Shown: piece by piece, positions 42,065 to 48,843 of the stretch | Layout of the letters: the number at the start of each line of letters is the position of its first letter | How positions within the stretch are numbered: the first letter of the stretch is position 1 | Origin: Nitrososphaerota archaeon | Lineage (GTDB): Archaea > Thermoproteota > Nitrososphaeria > Nitrososphaerales > UBA183 | Reading direction: 5' to 3' | DNA length: 48,843 nucleotides | Assembly: GCA_029785625.1 (NCBI GenBank) | Contig: JAFLZI010000003.1 | Span: forward strand, 1-48,843 | Notes under the pieces: model-generated | Told to the model about the DNA's origin: nothing | What the model saw: the letters and a program-made list of their open reading frames with translations, nothing else | Database searches by the model: none | Program-made: the position numbers and the translations under genes

Positions 42065-42847
42065 ATGCTAGAGTCAGCGCTGAGGTATCTGGGCGCCTAC
42101 AGAATCTACGAGGGGAGGCTGAAGGCGCAGGTCCAGGGCGAGGAGATACCCGGCCACATCGGGATCATACTCGACGGGAACAGGCGCTGGGCGCAGAACC
42201 AGGGGGTCTCCGACGGTCTCGGCCACGCGGAGGGGGCGAACAGGGCTGAGGAGCTCCTTGACTGGTGCCACGACCTGGGGATCAAGACGGTGACCCTCTA
42301 CGTGCTGTCTACCGAGAACCTCGACAGGACCCCCGAAGAGCTGGCGGCCCTCTTCGGCCTCATCGAGGCGAGGCTCAACAGGCTGCTCAGCGACGTCAGG
42401 ATAGCAAAGCATAGGGTCAACGTCAGGGCCATCGGCCATCTAGACCTCCTCCCGAAGTCGATCGTCGGGCTCCTGACGGCCATCGAAGAGAAGACGTCGG
42501 GATACAGCGACCACTACCTCAACATCGCCGTCGCCTACGGGGGGCGCGCGGAGATCACGGACGTGGTGAGGTCCATCGCCCAGGACGTGAAGAGCGGCAA
42601 GCTCAGCCCCCAGGCCATAACCGAGGACACGGTGTCGAAGAGGCTCTACACTGCCTACCTCCCCAACCAGGAGCCGGACCTGATAATCAGGACGTCAGGG
42701 GAGGAGAGGATGAGCGGGTTCCTCCTCTGGCAGGGCGCCTACTCTGAGCTGGTGTTCGTGGACGTCTTCTGGCCGGCCTTCCGGTACATCGACCTGCTCA
42801 GGGCCATCAGGACATACCAGAAGCGCAGGCGAAGGTATGGACGATGA
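42065..42847 (+). CDS. uppS: Cis-prenyltransferase (undecaprenyl diphosphate synthase family)
   Basis: A 260-residue enzyme with the catalytic Asp in HIGIILDGNRRWA near residue 36, the TLYVLSTENLDR block near residue 80, and the C-terminal PDLIIRTSGEERMSGFLLWQGAYSELVF stretch that binds isopentenyl diphosphate. It elongates prenyl diphosphates with cis double bonds to make the lipid carrier (dolichol-type in archaea) used in protein N-glycosylation. It follows DUF373 by 3 bases and is probably co-transcribed. The glycosylation link fits the sequon-rich surface protein at the window end. Confidence 0.95.
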   Translation: MLESALRYLGAYRIYEGRLKAQVQGEEIPGHIGIILDGNRRWAQNQGVSDGLGHAEGANRAEELLDWCHDLGIKTVTLYVLSTENLDRTPEELAALFGLIEARLNRLLSDVRIAKHRVNVRAIGHLDLLPKSIVGLLTAIEEKTSGYSDHYLNIAVAYGGRAEITDVVRSIAQDVKSGKLSPQAITEDTVSKRLYTAYLPNQEPDLIIRTSGEERMSGFLLWQGAYSELVFVDVFWPAFRYIDLLRAIRTYQKRRRRYGR

Positions 42848-42885
42848 GAAAACATATAGCATGACCCGGTGAGAGGGAGCGCAAG

Positions 42886-43347
42886 TTGAAGGTAACCCTC
42901 GGGACGCTTAAGGACAAGGGGGACGAGCTGGCGGCCTTCCTGGAGCCGCGGGTCGGCTCAAAGCCTTCGGTCTCAGGCGACTCCATGGAGTTCGAGGACG
43001 AGAGCGTCAGGGAGGGGGTGAAGCCAAGGCAGGTGAAGACCTACATCAAGCGCTTCCTTTTCATGAACGGGGTCAGGAAGAAGTACAGGGTCTTCGTCGC
43101 CGGGAAGGAGCTCACGATTCAGGAGATAGTGACAGGAGAGGAGGCCGAGGAGGAGAAGGAGAAGGCGCCGGCGAAGAAGCCCGAAGCCGAGGCTGAGGAG
43201 CCTGCGGAGCAGGAAGAGCCGGAGGAAGAAGAGGAGGCGGCCAGGGCCCCCGAGCCAAAGAAGGCCAAAGAGCAGGGAGAGAAGCCGAAGAAGGCAGCCC
43301 CCAAGAAGCCCCGCGCGAGCAAGAAGAAGGCAGACGGGTCCTCCTAG
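42886..43347 (+). CDS. eL22-like ribosomal protein with charged C-terminal tail
   Basis: A 153-residue protein. Residues 1-80 match the pattern of eukaryotic ribosomal protein eL22: K-V-T-L start, a helix with FLEPRV (eL22 has FLQERI), and VKTYIKRFLFMNGVRKKYRVFVAG (eL22 has LTKKYLKKNNLRDWLRVVA). From about residue 82 the protein becomes a low-complexity tail of alternating acidic and lysine/proline/alanine runs, ending basic. Eukaryotic eL22 has an acidic tail. It probably binds large-subunit rRNA. This is pattern-level similarity read by eye. TTG at 42886 is leaderless, with acatata 28 bases upstream. Confidence 0.65.
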   Translation: MKVTLGTLKDKGDELAAFLEPRVGSKPSVSGDSMEFEDESVREGVKPRQVKTYIKRFLFMNGVRKKYRVFVAGKELTIQEIVTGEEAEEEKEKAPAKKPEAEAEEPAEQEEPEEEEEAARAPEPKKAKEQGEKPKKAAPKKPRASKKKADGSS

Positions 43348-43768
43348 ACGGCCCTGGTCCCACGAGCCCGCCTCAGCCTTTTAGCTCTCAGCAGAGCCCG
43401 CAGGTAGTTCCTCGACTCGCGCAGCCACTTCAGGGACTGGCTAAGGTCGCCGAGGGCGAAGCAGTCGGCCCCCTTCCTGAGTTTGTCCAGGGCGAACTTG
43501 AGCGACTGCCTCTCGTCTGGGACGGCGTACTGCTTCAGCTTCACGAAGCGGCCGGGGTTCTCCTCGTCCAGGTCGAGGCGGATGAAGGCGACACTCTTCT
43601 CCAGCTTCAGGTAGGCCATCCATATGGACCGGAGCTCCCCTTCGGTGGGCTCCCCCGAGACTGAGGCCAGGGCGGATTCTAGCCTCGCTGCCGCGTCCGC
43701 CAGGTCCCCGGCGGTCTCGTCCCTCCAGCCGCTCAGGCCCGCGACCCGCCCCCACTGAAGAGACGCAT
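43344..43768 (-). CDS. Unknown helical protein, probably frame-interrupted near its start
   Basis: The clear open frame has its first ATG at 43619 (91 residues), but protein-like sequence continues upstream in that frame to about 43787 with no start codon. A leaderless start is expected near 43768, where an ATG lies 28 bases from the TATA-like ttataaat (43792-43799). That ATG reads only 11 codons before a stop. One extra G in the run at 43749-43753 would join it to the long frame, giving a 141-residue protein. Either the run has a sequence error, the gene is frameshifted, or 43619 is the true start. The protein is helical and charged (KLEKSVAFIRLDLDEENPGRF); function unknown. Its 3' end overlaps the eL22-like gene by 4 bases. 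Confidence 0.6.
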
Positions 43769-43787
43769 TGGGCCGGTTTCCTCCTCC

Positions 43788-43801
43788 GATTATTTATAAC
43801 C
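43788..43801. promoter_or_regulatory. Bidirectional TATA-like box
   Basis: The near-symmetric gattatttataacc is centred about 28 bases before the ATG at 43768 (minus) and 29 bases before the TTG at 43825 (plus). It can drive both genes, and both predicted transcripts are leaderless. Confidence 0.55.
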
Positions 43802-43824
43802 AAGACAGGAGCGGCCGGCATCGG

Positions 43825-44502
43825 TTGCCGAAGAAGGAAGACCAGAGGATCGGGGGGGCGTGCTACATCGGCCTGGGCTCCCTGCTCGACCTGGGCAGGC
43901 TGTCCTGCGCCCTCGAGAGGGCGCCGTTCCCGCTCTTCGCGTTCAAGCAGGGGAAGTCGACGCGGATCGCGGCACAGGCGGACCTATTCATGGGGACGCC
44001 GATATTCTACTACTTCGACAACGGGACGGTCGACGAGTTCCTCGCCTACAGGATCACCGGGGAAGGGGAGGAGGTCCAGTTCGTGAGCTCGGCGAGCAAC
44101 GCGTCGTACCTCTACGCGCCCGTGATAAGGGTCATGAAGATGCCGAAGCCCCTGGAGGAGAAGGACGGGTTCCAGGACAAGTTCATGTCGGTCGAGGTGG
44201 AGAACGTTCCGAGCCTGGTGAAGGTGGGGGCTTACAAGACCCTCTTCGAGGAGCCGCCGCTCCCCCTCTTCGCGTTCGTGCACGGGGGCGGGTGGGTCCT
44301 GGGGACCTTCGCCCGCATCGACGACTACGAGGAGGCGTCCATATTCTTCTATGCGAGGGTGAAGGAAGAACCGTCGGGGTTCCTGAAGTACACCTACGAC
44401 AGGATCGCGGAGACCACCTACGTCAAGCGGACGGACGAGCCGGGGTTCCACTACATCAAAGTGGTGAAGCTCACCGGGACTCACCCGCTGGTTGAATTCT
44501 AA
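43825..44502 (+). CDS. Conserved-looking protein of unknown function with internal pseudo-repeat
   Basis: I do not recognise this 225-residue protein. It has no membrane segment or metal motif. Two segments echo each other: LERAPFPLFAFKQGKSTRIAAQADLFMGTPIFYYF (about residues 30-65) and FEEPPLPLFAFVHGGGWVLGTFARIDDYEEASIFFYA (about 145-180), so it may hold two copies of one beta-rich domain. A longer frame to TTG at 43768 exists, but TTG at 43825 sits 29 bases after the shared TATA-like box. It ends 4 bases into the convergent NUDIX gene. Confidence 0.72.
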   Translation: MPKKEDQRIGGACYIGLGSLLDLGRLSCALERAPFPLFAFKQGKSTRIAAQADLFMGTPIFYYFDNGTVDEFLAYRITGEGEEVQFVSSASNASYLYAPVIRVMKMPKPLEEKDGFQDKFMSVEVENVPSLVKVGAYKTLFEEPPLPLFAFVHGGGWVLGTFARIDDYEEASIFFYARVKEEPSGFLKYTYDRIAETTYVKRTDEPGFHYIKVVKLTGTHPLVEF

Positions 44503-44912
44503 GCCGGCCCCTTCACGAACTTCTCGGCGTCGGTAAGCGTGAACTTCGAGTTGTCGTAGGACGCCCTCTGCACCGCTTCGTCGTATCTGAACCAGCCGAA
44601 GCCCTGGTGCTCGAAGGATATCTTCACCTTCTCCGAGTCGGTGGACGCGAGCATGTACACGACCTGCTTGTGCACGTTCTTGCCGCCTCTGCGGTAGTGG
44701 TACTCTATCACCTTCCTGAACCCTGGGATTATGTTGATGCCTTTCAGCCCGGTCTCCTCTTCCACCTCCCTCAGGACGGTCTGGAGCTCGCTCTCCCCCT
44801 CCTCGACCCCCCCTTTGGGGAAGTCCCAGCGGCCGGCGTTGAGCAGGAGTAGGTACATCCTCCCCCCCGACGTATCCCTGAAGACCACTGCCCCGGCGGA
44901 CTTCTCTTCCAT
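44499..44912 (-). CDS. NUDIX hydrolase, Ap4A-hydrolase-like
   Basis: A 137-residue protein with the complete NUDIX box GGVEEGESELQTVLREVEEETGLKG (residues about 35-59), preceded by LLLLNAGRWDFPKG, the arrangement seen in bis(5'-nucleosyl)-tetraphosphatases. It likely hydrolyses Ap4A or related dinucleotides with Mg2+. ATG at 44912 is leaderless; the box ttaatat (about 44937-44943) lies 28 bases upstream and is shared with the divergent short ORF and PadR gene. Confidence 0.92.
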   Translation of the reverse strand: MEEKSAGAVVFRDTSGGRMYLLLLNAGRWDFPKGGVEEGESELQTVLREVEEETGLKGINIIPGFRKVIEYHYRRGGKNVHKQVVYMLASTDSEKVKISFEHQGFGWFRYDEAVQRASYDNSKFTLTDAEKFVKGPA

Positions 44913-44935
44913 GGCCGCAGCGACCTCGGCGACGG

Positions 44936-44945
44936 ATTAATATGA
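44936..44945. promoter_or_regulatory. Bidirectional TATA-like box between NUDIX and PadR genes
   Basis: The sequence attaatatga is centred 28 bases before the NUDIX ATG at 44912 and 29 bases before the ATG of a 19-codon ORF at 44969. No other A/T-rich stretch precedes the PadR gene within about 80 bases, so the PadR message probably begins here. Confidence 0.55.
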
Positions 44946-44968
44946 TTCGCCGGTCGTCGGGGACGCTG

Positions 44969-45028
44969 ATGCCTCCGGTGGACGATGCCTGCCGTCGCGC
45001 CCGGGGGAGCGAAACGGGGGCGGCCTGA
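44969..45028 (+). CDS. Possible 19-residue leader ORF in front of padR
   Basis: An ATG at the predicted transcription start opens a 19-codon frame rich in Arg, Ala and Gly. Its TGA (45026-45028) is followed with no gap by the GTG of the PadR gene in the same frame. If translated, ribosomes ending here could restart on padR. It may instead be ordinary leader sequence. Confidence 0.35.
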   Translation: MPPVDDACRRARGSETGAA

Positions 45029-45325
45029 GTGCGTTTCGCGGAGAGGCTGAAGGGGAAGGTGCAGAAGGAGAACCTCTGGTTCTTCGTCCTGATCCTCCTG
45101 TCGACCGAGGAGAGGTATGGCTTCGAGCTCAGGGGGCTCATAAACGAGAAGTTCGGCTTCTGGAGCGGGAACGTCACCGCCTACCGCGTGCTCTACGACC
45201 TCGAGAGGTCAGGCATGGTGAAGGCCGAGGCGAGGGACAGGCGGAAGTACTACCGGATCACTGAGCTCGGCCGCCAGGAGGTGCGCGAAGCGAAGGCCTT
45301 CCTGCAGGCGCTTCTGAGGGAGTAG
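45029..45325 (+). CDS. PadR-family transcription regulator
   Basis: A 98-residue protein made of a PadR winged helix: ENLWFFVLILLSTEERYGFELRGLINEKFGFWSGNVTAYRVLYDLERSGMVKAE, then RRKYYRITELGRQEVREAKAFLQALLRE as dimerisation helix. It is a short PadR without an effector domain. GTG at 45029 follows an in-frame TGA directly. The perfect palindrome at 45342-45359, 16 bases after its stop and before ino1, is a plausible binding site, so it may control ino1, itself, or both. Confidence 0.9.
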   Translation: MRFAERLKGKVQKENLWFFVLILLSTEERYGFELRGLINEKFGFWSGNVTAYRVLYDLERSGMVKAEARDRRKYYRITELGRQEVREAKAFLQALLRE

Positions 45326-45341
45326 GGGCCGCCCCGAGGAC

Positions 45342-45359
45342 ATTTTACAACGGTAAAAT
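45342..45359. promoter_or_regulatory. Perfect palindrome between padR and ino1 (candidate PadR operator)
   Basis: Arms ATTTTAC (45342-45348) and GTAAAAT (45353-45359) are exact inverses around a 4-base spacer AACG. The site lies just upstream of the gatata box (45367-45372) that fits an ino1 start at 45397. PadR proteins bind palindromes as dimers, so this is a reasonable operator. Binding is inference. Confidence 0.65.
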
Positions 45360-45396
45360 AGTGGCTGATATACCCTCGGCCCAAGGGGAAGAGAGG

Positions 45397-46458
45397 TTGG
45401 CGAAGATTAAGGTAGCCGTGGCGGGGGTGGGGAACTGCGCTTCGGCGCTGATCCAGGGGCTCCACTACTACTCGAAGAAGGGCCCGGACGAGGGCCTCAC
45501 CTACTGGAGCGTCGGAGGGTACACCCCCAAGGACATAGAGTTCGTCGCCGCCTTCGACGTCAACGCCAAGAAGGTGGGGAAGGACCTCTCTCAGGCCATC
45601 TTCCAGCCCCCGAACAACACGGTGAAGATCTCAGATGTCCCCAGCATGGGGGTCAAGGTGAAGAAGGGCCCGGTGCTGGACGGCATCGGGAAGTACCTCA
45701 AGGACGTCGTGCAGCTCTCCCCCCAGCCCCCGCAGGACGTGGTGCAGGAGCTGAAGGACAGCGGCGCGGACGTCCTGGTGAACTACCTCCCTGTTGGGAG
45801 CACGGCCGCGACCCAGGCCTACGCCGAGGCAGCGCTGAAGGCGGAGGTCGCGTTCGTGAACGCCATCCCGGTCTTCATCGCCTCGGATAAGAGGTGGGCG
45901 GACAGGTTCGCGGCAGCGGGACTCCCCGTCGCCGGGGACGACGTGATGAGCCAGGTGGGGGCGACGGTCCTCCACAAGACCCTGGTCAAGATGGCCGTCG
46001 ACAGGGGGGTGAAGGTGGACGAGACCTACCAGTTGAACATAGGGGGCGACACCGACTTCCTGAACATGCTTGAGGAGAGCAGGCTGAAGGACAAGAGGGA
46101 GAGCAAGACGAGCGCCGTTCGGGCCATGTCCCCCTACGAGGTGCCCACGAGGATCGGGCCCAGCGACTACGTCCCCTTCCTCGAGAACGACAAGGTGTGC
46201 TACATCTGGCTGAAGGGGAGGTACTTCGGCGGGAGCGTGGTGAAAGTTGACGTGAAGCTGCACGTGGTCGACGCCTACGACAGCGGAGGGGTCATGGTCG
46301 ACGCCGTCCGCGGGGCCAAGCTCGCGCTGGACCGCGGGGTCTCGGGGCAGCTGGAGAGTCTGTCGGCCTTCTGCTTCAAGCACCCCCCGATTCAGATGCC
46401 CTACCCGGCCGCGAAGGCGGCGTTCGAAGAGTTCACTTCCGGGAAGAGGGAACGCTAG
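45397..46458 (+). CDS. ino1: Inositol-1-phosphate synthase
   Basis: A 353-residue enzyme with an NAD-binding N-terminus (KIKVAVAGVGNCASALIQGLHYY), then DIEFVAAFDVNAKKVGKDL, the central NYLPVGSTAATQAYAEAAL, and the conserved LNIGGDTDFLNMLEESRLKDKRESKT with active-site lysines. It makes inositol 1-phosphate from glucose 6-phosphate for archaeal inositol phospholipids or compatible solutes. TTG at 45397 is preferred because it begins the family N-terminus and gatata (45367-45372) is 27 bases upstream; GTG at 45361 would add 12 residues but lies before that box. It overlaps the convergent surface-protein gene by 26 bases. Confidence 0.93.
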   Translation: MAKIKVAVAGVGNCASALIQGLHYYSKKGPDEGLTYWSVGGYTPKDIEFVAAFDVNAKKVGKDLSQAIFQPPNNTVKISDVPSMGVKVKKGPVLDGIGKYLKDVVQLSPQPPQDVVQELKDSGADVLVNYLPVGSTAATQAYAEAALKAEVAFVNAIPVFIASDKRWADRFAAAGLPVAGDDVMSQVGATVLHKTLVKMAVDRGVKVDETYQLNIGGDTDFLNMLEESRLKDKRESKTSAVRAMSPYEVPTRIGPSDYVPFLENDKVCYIWLKGRYFGGSVVKVDVKLHVVDAYDSGGVMVDAVRGAKLALDRGVSGQLESLSAFCFKHPPIQMPYPAAKAAFEEFTSGKRER

Positions 46459-48843
46459 CCGCCATCCTTCTGATGTAGAAGGATACGCCCAGCGCGACGA
46501 CCAGGACGAGCGCCGTCGGGATCTCGTAACGAATCAGTATGTTCGCTGCGATAGTGATAGAGGCGGAGGTCGGCACGACACCGCTGATGGTGTCCCCGGC
46601 GTAGACGAATGTCAGCCCGGCCTTGCTCATGGAGAAGGTCTGGCCCGAGCCCGCCACGACGCTGGCGTTGGCCACGGCTGTCCCCCGCGCCCCCAGGCTC
46701 GAGAAGAAGACAGTGACTTGCTTGGAGGTGGCCTGCATGTTCTGCAGGTTGGAGAACGAGAGCCCCGGGGGTATGGGGAGGGTGAAGGTGACGTCGGTGA
46801 CCGGGACGCCCGACGGGTTGGTCACCTGCACGGAGAGCGTGAAGGTCTTCCCCTCCTCCGGGGTCAGGGGCGCCGAGGTTACGGTGACGGAGAGGGGCTG
46901 ATAGATCTGGACCGTGGGGCGCCCGCCTTTGAGGTTGAAGGGGGTCCCGCCGAAGTAGAACGAAGCCGAGACAGGGACGGCGGACAGGTTACCGTAGATT
47001 TGCGCCATCGACGCTTGGTAGGAGAATGTGGCGTTCCCCCCTCTGCCGATGGAGCCGACGGCCCGGTGCAGCAGGCTGGAGTTTGCGGAGTCGAAGGCGT
47101 CATTGGTGGTGCTCACGGTCGCGTTGTAGACCGGGGTGGGCCCGAGGTTCTCGGCCAGGACCGTGACCGTGGAGGTCATGCCGCCGAAGAGCTCCTGGGG
47201 GGAGTACTGCTTGGACAGGACCAGGCCGGCGGGGACCGGTGTCGATCCCGACGACCCGGATACTGTGGCCCCGGCCGCCTCGCCGGTGAAGGTGAAGGGC
47301 TGGAGTATGTAGTTGGAGCCGCCGGTCAGGTTGTAGCTCATCGAGGTCCTGACCGTGGTCGAAGCGTTGAGGGACTTGTAGGACAGGGTGACTGTCCCCG
47401 ACGAACAGCTGATCCCCAGGCCGTGGACACGGCCGCAGCCCAGTCCGGCGGGCAGGGCGCCCGTCGCGACGAAGTTGGTCACGCCAAGCGGGGCTATGTC
47501 CGAGGCTGCGAAGTTGAGGGTCAGGTTGGTCTCGCTCGTCGAGAGGGCTGCGAACGAGGGCGCCACCCTTAGTACTGGGAAGGCGACTTCCATGCCGCTC
47601 TGGGAGAAGACGTCGGCGATGGTGTTCGTGGTGGCGTTGAGCGCGACCCCCGCTGGGTCCTGGTACGTCACGCTGTAGGACCTCGTGACGTTGATGGCGG
47701 TTATGCTCGGCGCAGACTGCGACACCGTCACGGTCGCCGTCCCCCCGCCGGCCGCCAGGCCGGGCACCGACTTGCCTGCGACGACCACCGAAGACGCGGG
47801 GAGGGTCCCCACGTTGATCAGCGTGATGTTCAGCCGCTGGGGGCTACCGACAGGCTTGCCGAGGCTCCCGGACGGAGAAGGCACGAGGGTAGCGTACACC
47901 ACGGCGTCGTCGGCCCCGAGCGACAGCCTGATGGGGTTGATCACTGCGGTCGCGTTGAAGGTCGCGCCACCGCTCTGGTAGCGGTACCTGACGACCGAAG
48001 CGGGGATGACGATAGAGCCTGATGTGGTCCCGGTGTACTCGAGCCTGTAGACCGGGGTGAGACTGGCCGAAGGACCCAGTGAGGCGGACTTCACCGTGTC
48101 GTTGCCGCCCAGGAAGGTGAACACGCCGGTGCTCCTCCACCAGGTGTCTGAGAACGACAGGCCGGAGATGCTCTCCGTTGGCGAAAGGTTGGTGAAGGTG
48201 AGCGTGACTGCGAGATCCCCGTTGGTGTGCAGGACGCCCACGTCGACCGCCCTCGTGGCGAGGAGCGGAGCTGGCTGCTCGACGATGGTCGCGTTGGTGC
48301 TGAATATCTTGTGGCCGGGGGCGAGGCTCAGGGCATAGGAGCCGGTGAAGGTGGCCCCGTTGTTCTTCACCGTGGCGCCGTCAACGGAGCTGATCATGCC
48401 GCCCAGGGCCTCCACATGGACCTCGGACGACGAGCTGGCGGAGGACGCGGTCAACGAAGTCACTGAGCTGCCGAAGAGGCCGACCACGTTCAACCCCCCG
48501 GTGGACGAGAGGGCCGACGGGGTGATGGAGCCGACGATCAGGCTGTGGGTGAATCCTGTCCCCGACGTCGCCTTCACCCCTTCGAGCACCACGAAGGGCG
48601 ACTCCGACGCCACGAGGGCAGAGCCAGATATCGCCTTGGCGAACCCTCCCTCGGTCCTAGGCAGGAAGTTATTGATGAGGGTTGCCGGGACGAGACTGGA
48701 GAAAGCGACCGGGCTGAAGAACGAATAGACGCCGGTGCTGTTCGTCGCTGAGACGAAGTCTGTGAGGAGGTACGAGTCCAGGGCGGCCGCAGCCGCGGAG
48801 GCGTGGGGGAAGGAGTCGGCGCCCACGGTCAGGAAGATCCCCT
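46433..48843 (-). CDS. Large Ser/Thr-rich cell-surface protein with C-terminal membrane anchor (5' end outside window)
   Basis: The frame is open through base 48843, so at least 802 residues are present and the N-terminus is missing. The visible part is Ser/Thr/Gly/Val-rich with many N-glycosylation sequons and almost no Cys or Lys. It looks like several tandem beta-sandwich domains, including DUF11/CARDB-like ones (PLTPEEGKTFTLSVQVTNPSGVPVTDVTFTLPIPPGLSF). One hydrophobic helix (PTALVLVVALGVSFYI) followed by RR marks a C-terminal membrane anchor with the body outside the cell. It may be an adhesin or S-layer-associated protein. Confidence 0.8.
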   Translation of the reverse strand, partial: GIFLTVGADSFPHASAAAAALDSYLLTDFVSATNSTGVYSFFSPVAFSSLVPATLINNFLPRTEGGFAKAISGSALVASESPFVVLEGVKATSGTGFTHSLIVGSITPSALSSTGGLNVVGLFGSSVTSLTASSASSSSEVHVEALGGMISSVDGATVKNNGATFTGSYALSLAPGHKIFSTNATIVEQPAPLLATRAVDVGVLHTNGDLAVTLTFTNLSPTESISGLSFSDTWWRSTGVFTFLGGNDTVKSASLGPSASLTPVYRLEYTGTTSGSIVIPASVVRYRYQSGGATFNATAVINPIRLSLGADDAVVYATLVPSPSGSLGKPVGSPQRLNITLINVGTLPASSVVVAGKSVPGLAAGGGTATVTVSQSAPSITAINVTRSYSVTYQDPAGVALNATTNTIADVFSQSGMEVAFPVLRVAPSFAALSTSETNLTLNFAASDIAPLGVTNFVATGALPAGLGCGRVHGLGISCSSGTVTLSYKSLNASTTVRTSMSYNLTGGSNYILQPFTFTGEAAGATVSGSSGSTPVPAGLVLSKQYSPQELFGGMTSTVTVLAENLGPTPVYNATVSTTNDAFDSANSSLLHRAVGSIGRGGNATFSYQASMAQIYGNLSAVPVSASFYFGGTPFNLKGGRPTVQIYQPLSVTVTSAPLTPEEGKTFTLSVQVTNPSGVPVTDVTFTLPIPPGLSFSNLQNMQATSKQVTVFFSSLGARGTAVANASVVAGSGQTFSMSKAGLTFVYAGDTISGVVPTSASITIAANILIRYEIPTALVLVVALGVSFYIRRMAASVPSSRK

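Noticed and set aside
43140..43347. Repeated GAG/AAG triplets as a DNA repeat array
   Set aside because: They encode the acidic and basic low-complexity tail of the eL22-like protein and are not regular at DNA level.
45026..45028. In-frame TGA before padR as a recoded codon (selenocysteine or readthrough)
   Set aside because: The PadR domain is complete from the following GTG, and no recoding element is visible; a leader ORF or plain leader is simpler.

Overview
The window is GC-rich archaeal chromosome, gene-dense, with no rRNA, tRNA, CRISPR array, insertion sequence or gap over about 130 bases that I can see. Markers of archaeal origin are an Sm-like protein, a Rio2 kinase with an N-terminal winged helix, a RadB-type recombinase, an AbrB-PhoU regulator, DUF373, TrmB- and ThiR-type regulators, an RqcH/NFACT protein and inositol-1-phosphate synthase. 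Many genes have an A/T-rich TATA-like box centred 25-30 bases before the start codon, so leaderless transcription is inferred; many starts are TTG or GTG. The gene set (ETF, acyl-CoA dehydrogenase, acyl-CoA ligase, thiolases, menaquinone-type prenyltransferase, F420-type flavin-independent oxidoreductase) suggests a heterotrophic member of the Thaumarchaeota/Nitrososphaeria or a close TACK relative. No ammonia-oxidation gene is present. The lineage is inference.

Layout. 1-5 kb: end of an RNase J-type nuclease, a HAD hydrolase, the TldD/PmbA pair and TrpB2. 5.4-13.5 kb: an ACT-domain regulator, a PfkB kinase, a coiled-coil protein, an ECF S-component, isocitrate dehydrogenase, acylphosphatase, MarC, a MIP18-type protein, a phosphate-uptake regulator and CTP synthase. 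13.5-18.8 kb: a ThiR-like regulator divergent from an ECF S-component and an AIR-synthase-like protein, then DeoC, a ribokinase-like kinase and a nucleoside hydrolase, which together form a plausible (deoxy)nucleoside catabolic set. 18.8-23.3 kb: information-processing genes (Rio2, Lsm, RadB, RqcH) and two small unknowns.

23.3-40.9 kb is the catabolic heart: a membrane iron-sulfur EtfD/HdrD-like protein, EtfA, EtfB, an acyl-CoA dehydrogenase, a divergent PrpD-family protein, a TrmB-like regulator, an F420-type oxidoreductase convergent with a MenA-like prenyltransferase, a CPBP protease homologue, acetoacetyl-CoA synthetase, a thiolase-fold protein lacking its nucleophilic Cys with a DUF35 partner, branched-chain aminotransferase, a canonical thiolase and an acyl-CoA ligase. 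Electrons from acyl-CoA oxidation would pass through ETF and the EtfD-like protein to quinone.

40.9-48.8 kb: DUF373, cis-prenyltransferase, an eL22-like ribosomal protein, two unknown proteins, a NUDIX hydrolase, a PadR regulator, inositol-1-phosphate synthase and a large cell-surface protein cut by the window end.

The strongest new-looking signals are a near-identical palindrome placed directly before two convergent genes next to a TrmB-like regulator, a Cys-less thiolase paired with DUF35, an EtfD-like protein with an Ile in place of one cluster Cys, an eL22-like protein, and a gene whose best promoter-proximal start is out of frame by one base in a G run.
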